64,000 nt of DNA from Asterias amurensis. Lineage: Eukaryota > Echinodermata > Asteroidea > Forcipulatida > Asteriidae. Location: NCBI RefSeq assembly GCF_032118995.1, contig NC_092656.1, forward strand, positions 13,258,261 through 13,322,260, read 5' to 3'. A model generated the notes under the pieces. That model saw only the letters and a program-made list of their open reading frames with translations. It ran no database searches and had not been told where the DNA came from. The position numbers and the translations under genes are program-made. This document shows positions 56,429-64,000 of this stretch, one piece after another (positions within the stretch are counted from its first letter, which is position 1; every line of letters begins with the position of its first letter).

Positions 56429-56794
56429 TTTAAAGACACTGGACACCTTTGGTTGTCAAAGACCAGTCTTCTCACTTGGTGTGCATACAAACTAACAAAC
56501 CTGTGAAAATTTGAACTCAATTGGTCGTCGAAGTTGCGAGAGATTGGAAGGAAAAAAAACCTTGTCGCAAGAAGTTGTGTGCTTTGAGATGCTGCATTTC
56601 GAGACTTTAGCTAAGGTCTTGAAATCAACTCAATTTTTTAGTGAGAAATTACTTCTTTCTCAAAATCTACGTTACTTCAGAGGGAGCTGTTTCTCACTAT
56701 GTTTTTTACTATCGACAGCTCTCAATTGCTCGTTAATACCAAGTTTTTATGCTCACAATTATTGGTAATTACCAATAGTGTCCAGTGCCTTTAA
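56429..56794 (-). mobile_element. MITE family A, copy 10
   Basis: TTAAAGACACTGGACACCTT to ATAGTGTCCAGTGCCTTTAA, reversed interior. Confidence 0.9.
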
Positions 56795-57677
56795 ACATGA
56801 ATGAAGCTTGGGTGATATGAACAGTGAATTTTGTTTGCCTTCTCAGTCATGAAGCAATTTTTGTGGGAACCGCCATAATGGTTAGCTCCCAAAGTGTGAA
56901 GGCCCTGGATCAGTATGATTGTAATAGCGAGACTTACATACTCTAGATTGGTACAGATTGAGAAATATTTCTAGACTGGCACAAATAATGAACAAACTCT
57001 GTCATCATGTCAGGTCTGGATGGTTAGCGGCAACTAGAATGAGGGTAGGGATGTTCTAGACTTAAATGTCAGTCGTTATGTCTTGAGAGAAATTGTTTAA
57101 GTGGCAGTTGTGCCTTGGACAATATGTGTAAAGGGATTGAACAACATTGGTTAATGTTCACAGATTTGCACATCTTATATGGTATAAGAATGGTCAATAT
57201 GATAGAAATATTTTTGCTTGAAGTGATACATGTACCGGTACATGTAGGCTTAGTCTTTGAGAAATTATAATAATTTCAGAAATTATGTATTTGTTTTTCA
57301 CCTGAAAAACGATTAGAAATGACGATTGCCCAACTCACAGATTTATATAATGCACTGATTGGTCTGACAGATTGAAGCGAACGTGGGTACTTTGAAAACA
57401 CAATTTGTCAGTTCATTAAATATTTGTCAGTTCATTTGAATGTTAGCGTGAAGCACATTTAAAAAGCGGTAGCATAAAGGTTTGCGCAACCAGAATGCAC
57501 CGAAAAAATAAATAAAAAAATAATTTTTAGGGCTACATGTATGTTTTCACAATCTTCGTGTGACTGTGATGAGGGATATGTTGGTCGCATAAATTGCAAA
57601 TGTGGATACTGGACTTTGACAATTATTACCAATGTTGTCTGTGTGCTTAAAAAAAATAAATTGATTTGACTGACACT

Positions 57678-57720
57678 GTACATGTACATGCTGTACATGT
57701 ACATGCTGTACAATGTACAC
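57678..57720. repeat. TGTACATG-type microsatellite
   Basis: Short tandem copies of CTGTACATGTACATG. Confidence 0.85.
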
Positions 57721-58365
57721 TTGTAAGGCCTAATTACATGTAGGTAATAGACCCATTCTACAGAAGAAACACTTGTAATGCAATTCCTACAAAACATAAT
57801 CTACTTCAAGTGAATGGTGTCACATGAACATATTATTGCATCGGGTCTCTGGTCAATTTTCTTTGAAAAACGAAGGTAATACACCATGAACAAGATTATC
57901 TTACTCAACTTCTGATTACAATGTAGCTCTGAGACAGTCTGGTGCTCTGTCATGTCTGTAGCGTGTGCAGTAAACCAGTGGGTTCTTTTGTGCCTGCACA
58001 CAATTAACCAATCAAGCGTGGTATCTAGAGCGTGTCCGCTTCAGTGATGTCATCGTTGGCATGGATTTAAGTCCAAGAAGATATCTCCAGTGCATTATTT
58101 ATACATAATATTGTGTCTGGTGGGTAATTGAGGGAAATATGAGCAACATGATGGTGTAGAATTACAAGTAATTGCAATGTTAAATTAAGAGATCTCAGGC
58201 TAGGGAAATATTTTTTTTTGCTTTCTGAATTAATAGAGACAACAGAATATGAAAGAAAATGTTATTGTTGTAGAATTGCAAACATAGAATAATACAACCA
58301 CAATGGGGAAACTGACTGGGTGAATTTTGAATGATTTGAGATCGAACAAAGAAAGATTGAGTTGA

Positions 58366-58440
58366 GCAGGGAGTTGAACCAACGACCTTCGGATTAATGT
58401 TTTGGCACTGTACATGTACCAAGTGAGCTACATGTACCAT
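58366..58440 (-). other. tRNA-like segment (probable SINE head)
   Basis: The reverse complement carries TGTAGCTCACTTGGTAC (A-box-like) and TTGGTTCAACTCC (B box GGTTCAACTCC). The D and anticodon arms do not fold like a functional tRNA, so a tRNA-derived repeat is more likely. Confidence 0.45.
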
Positions 58441-58514
58441 GTATCTATAGTGCTACATGAATGTTGGTGCTCTCCCTAATTGGTCAATACCATTTTACTC
58501 CGCCATCTAGCCAA

Positions 58515-60935
58515 GAAACTCAAATGGTAACAACATTGTCTCTCATTGCACAGTCTGCCCTCCTGGTAACAACATTGGCTCTTGGTCGTCCTGGTAACAA
58601 TAATGGCTCAGTAACAACATTGGCTCTCATTGCGCAGTTTGTCGTCCTTGGTAACACCATTGGTTCTCATTGCTCAGTTTGCCCTCCTCGTAACAACATT
58701 GGCTCTCATTGCGCAGCCTGCTGTCCTGGTAACAACATTGACTCTGTTTGCGCAGTCTGCGTCCTGTTCACAACATTGACTCTCATTGCACAGTCTGCAA
58801 CCTGGTAACAACATTGGCAATCGTTGCGCCGTCTGTCGTCTTGGTACAACATTGGCTCTCATTGCGCAGTCTGCCGTCCTGGTAACAACATTGGCTCTCA
58901 TTGCGCAGTCTGCCGTCCTGGTAACAACATTGGCTCTCGTTGCGCAGTCTGCCGTCCTCGTAACAACATTGGCTCTCATTGCGCAGTCTGTCGTCCTGGT
59001 AACAACATTGGTTCTCATTGCGCAGTTTGTCGTCCTTGGTAACACAATGGCTGTCGTTGCGCAGTCTGCCGTCCTGGTAACAACATTGGCTCTTATTGCG
59101 CAGTCTGCGTCCTGCATTGTGTTGTCCTGTTTACAACATTGGCTCTCATTGCGCAGTCTGCTTTCCTGGTAACAACATTGGCAATTGTTGCGCAGTCTGC
59201 TGTCTTGGTAACAACATTGGCTCTCATTGTGCAGTCTGCCGTCCTGGTAACAACAATGGCTCTCGTTGCGCAGTCTGCCGTCCTGGTAACAAATTGGCTC
59301 TCATTGCTCAGTCTGCCGTCCGTCCTGGTAACAACACTTGCTTTCTTTGCACAGTCTGCCATCCTTGTAACAACATTAGCTCTAAGTTGCGCAGTCTGCT
59401 GTCCTCGTAACAACATTGGCTCTTAATGCGCAGTCTGCCGTCATGGTAACAACATTGGCTTCCGTTGCGCAGTCTGCAGTCCTGGTAACAACATTGGCTC
59501 TCATTGCGCAGTCTGCCCTCCTCGTAACATCATTGGCTCTCATTGCGCAGTCTGCCGTCGTGGTAGCAATATTGGCTCTTGTAGCCCAGTCTGCCGTCCT
59601 TGTAACAACATTGGCTCTCGTTGCGCAGTCTGCCATCCTCGTAACAACATTGGCTCTCATTGCGCAGTCTGCCGTCCTCGTAACAACATTGGCTCTCATT
59701 GCACAGTCTACTGTCCTTGTAACAACATTGGCTCCCGTCGCGCAGTCTGCCGTCCTCTTAACAACATTGGCTCTCATTGCACAGTCTGCGTCCTGGTGAC
59801 AAGATTGGCTGTCGTTGCGCAGTCTGCCGTCCTGGTAACAAGATTGGCTGTCGTTGCGCAGTCTGCCGTCCTGGTAACAACATTGGCTGTCGATGGGCAG
59901 TCTGCCGTCCTGGTAACAACATTGGCTGTCGTTGCGCAGTCTGCCGTCCTGGTAACAACATTGGCTCTGGTAGCCCAGTCTGCCGTCCTTGTAACAACAT
60001 TGGCTCTCGTTGCGCAGTCTGCCGTCCTGGTAATAACATTGGCTCTCATTGCGCAGTCTACCGTCCTGGTAACAACATTGGCTCTCATTGCGCAGTCTAC
60101 CATCCTCGTAACAACATTGGCTCTGCTTGCGCAGTCTACCATCCTGGTAACAACATTGACTCTCATTGCTCAGTCTGCCCTCCTGGTAACAACATTGGCT
60201 CTCATTGCTCAGTCTGCCCTCCTGGTAACAACATTGACTCTCAATGCGCAGTCTGCCGTCCTGGCAACCAGTCCTCGTAACAACATTGGCTCAAATTGCA
60301 CAGTCTGTCGTCTTGGTAACAAGACAGGCTCCCTTTGCACAGTCTGCCCTCCTGGTAACAATATTGGCTCTCATTGCGTAGTCTGCACTCCTGGTAACAA
60401 CACTTGCTTTCTTTGCGCAGTCTGCCGTCGTGGTAGCAATATTGGCTCTGGTAGCCCAGTCTGCCGTCCTGGTAACAACATTGGCTCTCATTGCACAGTC
60501 TGCCGTCCTGGTAACAGCATTTGCTCTCATTGCTCAGTCTGCCCTCCTGGTAACAACATTGGCTCTCATTGCTCAGTCTGCCCTCCTGGTAACAACATTG
60601 ACTCTCATTGCACAGTCTGCCGTCCTGGCAACCCATCCTCGTAACAACATTGGCTCTAATTGCACAGTCTGTCGTCTTGGTAACAAGACAGGCTCCCTTT
60701 GCACAGTCTGCCCTCCTGGTAACAATATTGGCTCTCATTGCGTAGTCTGCACTCCTAGTAACAACACTTGCTTTCTTTGGGCAGTCTGCCGTCGTGGTAG
60801 CAATATTGGCTCTGGTAGCCCAGTCTGCCGTCCTGGTAACAACATTGGCTCTCATTGCGCAGTCTGCCGTCCTGGTAACAACATTGGCTCTCATTGCTCA
60901 GTCTGCCCTCCTGGTAACAAATTGACTCTCATTTG
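58515..60935. repeat. 39-bp minisatellite, about 60 units
   Basis: The unit is ATTGGCTCTCATTGCGCAGT followed by CTGCCGTCCTGGTAACAAC. A block of about 364 bp recurs (near 60260-60480 and 60625-60840). The unit length is divisible by three with few stops, so both strands show long open frames (plus strand NNIGSHCAVCRPG or TLALIAQSAVLVT; minus strand RANVVTRTADCAM). It lies in the presumed MAP1 intron, and I do not call it a gene. Confidence 0.96.
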
Positions 60936-61283
60936 ATGAATTTATTATTGGTAGCCAACTGTCTACACTAATGTATGTATTTGCAAAGCACCCTCACACA
61001 GCAGCACATACTGATGGTTTCATACTACGTTCCATTCCGTTCCGTGCATTTTGTTTATTCAGTACTACTAAACAAACATGTTCTGGTAATGTGGGGGGTT
61101 ACAAGTCCTAGTGGATCATACTGGATGCTACAAAAACATTAGACCATAAAAGGACCATATCATTAATTTCAATTTTTTTTTATTCGTTGATGATCTTCTC
61201 AGCACTTTGAAACTATTGTAAAGGTAGCTTTCATTCATTAAATTGTACCAATCACACATGGGTAGCATGACTATGAATCAATG

Positions 61284-61388
61284 TTAAAGGAACACGTTGC
61301 TTTGGATCGGTCGAGTTGGTCTTTGAAAAGTGTTTGTTACCATTTGTTATAAAATGCATCTGGGTAAAAAGGCAACGTGTTCCTTTAA
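61284..61388. mobile_element. MITE family C, copy 3 (short)
   Basis: TTAAAGGAACACGTTGCTTT and AGGCAACGTGTTCCTTTAA; 105 bp, most of the interior lost. Confidence 0.9.
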
Positions 61389-61446
61389 GCTTGTAGGAGT
61401 CTGTCCTGTGATGAGCAAGACAATTACTGCACTATGCAAACAATGG

Positions 61447-61837
61447 TTAAAGGAACACGTTGCCTTGGATCGGTCGAGTTGGTCTTTGAAAAGCGCTATG
61501 TAACCGTTTGTTATAAAATTGGTATGGGTAGAAAGATGTTGTAAAAGTAGAATACAATGATCTACACAAACATGCCTCGAAATTGCACGGTTTTCGTTTT
61601 ACCCTGTCGACAAACACGGTCGGCCATGGTCAAAAATTTGACTCCCATAAATGGCCAACCGTGTTACATGTAGTTTGCGACGTAAAGTGAAAACCGTGCA
61701 ATTTTGAGTGATACTTGTGCGGATCATTATATTCTACTTTTACAACATCTTTCTAACAATATACATTTCATAACAAAATGGTTTCAAACGCTTTTCATAG
61801 ACCAACTCGTCCGATCCAAGGCAACGTGTTCCTTTAA
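61447..61837. mobile_element. MITE family C, copy 4 (full length)
   Basis: TTAAAGGAACACGTTGCCTT to AAGGCAACGTGTTCCTTTAA, with a central GGTCGGCCATGG/ATGGCCAACC palindrome. Confidence 0.92.
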
Positions 61838-61929
61838 AGAGAAACCATCCTTATCTATGTGCGTTTGCATTCATCACATACAATACATAATATTAGGCCT
61901 AAAGGTTGGCTAACAACTTAAAGGCAAAG

Positions 61930-62310
61930 AATAATAATAATAATGAACCATTTTTGTAGAGCGCATATCACAATCACAGAGAAGTCCCTATGCGCTTTGA
62001 GATGAAAACAAAAGAGAAGTGAAAGTTAATAGAGATGTGAAGTAAATACAAAAGGAAAATTTAGTTGATACAGAAAGAAGTACTGAAGGCTATTGCAAAA
62101 ATAAATGTGTTTTTAACTTTGTCTTAAATAAATTCACTGTTTGAGCTTGTTTTATGGTGTCCGGAAGACCTACGATGTATTGTTTTGGAGCATAAAACGT
62201 ATATTTTTTTACTACACTAATATACTTTGAAGTAAGCTTTTTCTCAAAATACCTACTTGAAAGTTGCGGTAGGCTTCTAAAGCTTTTATTTGCCATTAAT
62301 TTTAAGAGTC
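61930..62310 (-). mobile_element. LINE 3' fragment, third
   Basis: The minus strand reads GLPDTIKQAQTVNLFKTKLK and THLFLQ. An untranslated tail with AAGCGCATAGGGACTTCTCT and an (ATT)n run end it near 61930. It is typical of the 3' end of a CR1/L2-like element; 5'-truncated. Confidence 0.75.
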
Positions 62311-62679
62311 ATTGCCATTTGACGTATCCATCCCCTTTAAAGATACACTGTGAAGATCAAACAGATAAGCCAAGAACATGTTACTGGTACATGTATACCA
62401 TCTTCATTGATGACCCTTGGCCTTAGGCAAGTCAGGTCATCCCTTGAGGAAGTTGTGCATTCTCAAAATAGCTCTCCTCTGACCAATCTAATAGATCTGT
62501 GGTGTAAATGAGGACTTGCACCCCTGTCTTTAATATATACATGTAGTGTAGAGTGCACTGAAAAGGAAAGTGACTAACATTTTGTTGCAATTCACTTTTT
62601 TTTGTAACTTCAAGGTGATGTTTGCATAGTACACAACAAATGGCCAGCTCCAAGAAAAAGGCCTCTTGTGGTCCCATCC

Positions 62680-62983
62680 TTAAAGCCATTGGACATTTTC
62701 GGAACAGAAAAAAATTTCACATACATATAACTTACAGGGTTTACAGAAGGTAATGGTGAAAGACTTCTCTTGAAATATTATTCCATGAATTGTTCGATAT
62801 CAAGAATTATGGCGAAACGTGCGGAAACAAGGGTGGTATTTCCTGTTATTTTCTCCCGACTCTGATGACCGATTGAGCCTAAACTTTCACAGGTTTGTTA
62901 TTTTATACATGTATATGAGTTGTGATACACGAAGTGTGGGCCTTTGGACAATACTGTTTATCGAAAGTGTCCAATGGCTTTAA
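62680..62983 (+). mobile_element. MITE family B, copy 6
   Basis: TTAAAGCCATTGGACATTTT to AAAGTGTCCAATGGCTTTAA; part of the left-centre is missing. Confidence 0.9.
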
Positions 62984-63003
62984 TGTAATTGATAGTTTTA
63001 AGT

Positions 63004-63396
63004 AAGCTTGGGCGATATCACGATATTATCGAATGTCGCGATATTAATTTGGAAACGATTTCGATATCGGATGGATTTGGTTTTAATCGAAATATCGATA
63101 TATCGCGATATATCGCAATAATCGCGATAATCGCGATATATCGCAATATCGATTAAATATCGCGATGAATTTGCTAGCTGAGACATCTTGCACCTCATAG
63201 GTTTGGAGTAAAAGCTGAAGAATAGGTCATTAGAACACCTCTCTTAAGCTATGACTGTCTCTTCTACAACTTTCACTTGGAGTTTTAAGACTAATGATGT
63301 CAAATTTCATTAATCGCGATTATATCGAATATCGTGATACATTGTCGGCGATATACATGTATCGTGAATAAAATAAATCGATATCGCCCAAGCTTA
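63004..63396. mobile_element. TIR element H with ATCGATA-rich interior
   Basis: AAGCTTGGGCGATATC at the left and GATATCGCCCAAGCTT at the right, flanked by TA. Inside, short palindromes of ATATCGCGATAT and AATCGCGATA recur. Confidence 0.82.
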
Positions 63397-63489
63397 GTTT
63401 TAAGCTTTACTAAGTTTAGCAAGAAAAAAAGGCGACCAGCTTGCAAGTTCACCATTGATTGCATTAATGTGTCATTTTCATTCAGGTTA

Positions 63490-63582
63490 GCATGCCTTTT
63501 AGTGAGCTTACAGTTAGCAGCACCATGAAATGGAACCTCGTTTAGTAACCACAAATTAAGCGGCGCCATGAAATTGGGCTCT
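63490..63582. mobile_element. MITE family F, fragment
   Basis: TTAGCAGCACCATGAAAT and CGCCATGAAATTGGGCTC resemble family F ends. Boundaries uncertain. Confidence 0.45.
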
Positions 63583-64000
63583 GGAACACAAAACTAGGTA
63601 CAATAGGGGCCTAAGTCCATGTTCCAAAACAGCTATATTTAATGTGTCACAAACTCAAAAAGCCTTCCTGTTCAAGTCCGTATCTAGAGCACCATTAAGG
63701 AAGGAAAGAACTATTTATTACATGTTGTTCCTTAATGACCTTTCACAACCTTTTATACACATCTCTGTGGGGAGACCGAGAGGAGTTTTAAAAAAAACCT
63801 CGCCAAATGTCATTCGAGGAATAATTTACCCCAAAATAAACAAGCATCTCAACATCTGTACATCCGGCTTTGAGAACTAGCTGCATTTGGAATAAATGTC
63901 TGCTTTCGGTTTCACAGTTAATTTGGAATTTCCCATGTCAGTGTCATAAACACCCATTCTGCCGGAAATTAACCCTGTGTAGGCTACATGTACATGTATA

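Noticed and set aside
58366-58440. Functional tRNA gene
   Set aside because: A and B boxes are recognisable but the stems do not pair properly and there is no convincing anticodon loop.
58674-60936. Many 100-280 codon frames of Cys-rich or hydrophobic repeats
   Set aside because: 39-bp minisatellite, open in several frames and on both strands; I see no independent gene signal.

Overview
This is eukaryotic, probably echinoderm DNA. The evidence is intron-containing genes with GT/AG junctions, an AT-rich background crowded with short inverted-repeat transposons, SINE and LINE tails, a lineage-type cluster of intronless GPCR genes, and long minisatellites. A sea star is my best guess, but no species-diagnostic locus is present, so the taxonomic call is inference.

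Layout. (1) 1-22.5 kb holds a cluster of four closely related intronless rhodopsin-class GPCR genes: a 5'-truncated copy at 1-996 (+), then 6742-7863 (+), 16680-17798 (-) and 20387-21493 (+). Each is followed at once by its own local tandem-repeat tract, and the copies look like mosaics of each other, as in gene conversion. The spacers hold a possible 3'-terminal exon (5530-5703), duplicated non-coding blocks and many MITEs. (2) 10.5-14.8 kb is a nest of DNA transposons in a GCGCCA-rich repeat: a P-element-like unit (35-bp ends, 8-bp target duplication, decayed THAP-type exon) that was itself hit by TA-flanked MITEs, and a TTA-flanked Harbinger-like element. (3) 24.6-26.8 kb is a 30-bp G-rich minisatellite of about 73 units. 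(4) 33.7-39.0 kb is a complete multi-exon protein-kinase gene with a long Ala/Thr/Val-rich tandem repeat ahead of a C-terminal kinase domain of unusual motif set. A satellite carrying a polyadenylation-type hexamer in nearly every unit follows it. (5) 41.9-43.8 kb has two exons of ANAPC11 (- strand), with a LINE fragment and MITEs around them. (6) 44-49.5 kb is transposon debris: LINE, SINEs, Penelope-like remnant, Crypton-type recombinase start, and a TIR element holding two satellites. (7) 52.0-64 kb has the first coding exon of a MAP1/futsch-type gene (52394-52538, +), followed by what is probably its large first intron, containing a 39-bp minisatellite and more MITEs.

At least five MITE families (here A, B, C, E, G) are bounded by TTAA, and a paralogous empty site inside the window directly shows one TTAA insertion. 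The genes do not form a pathway; the coherent unit is the GPCR cluster.

Stretches where I see nothing assignable beyond AT-rich unique sequence: 13.0 kb-type promoter-like sequence aside, about 18.4-19.3 kb, 27.1-28.4 kb, 31.8-33.6 kb, 40.2-40.9 kb, 49.5-51.9 kb (only homopolymer and AT-rich runs), 55.1-56.4 kb, 56.8-58.3 kb and 63.6-64.0 kb.
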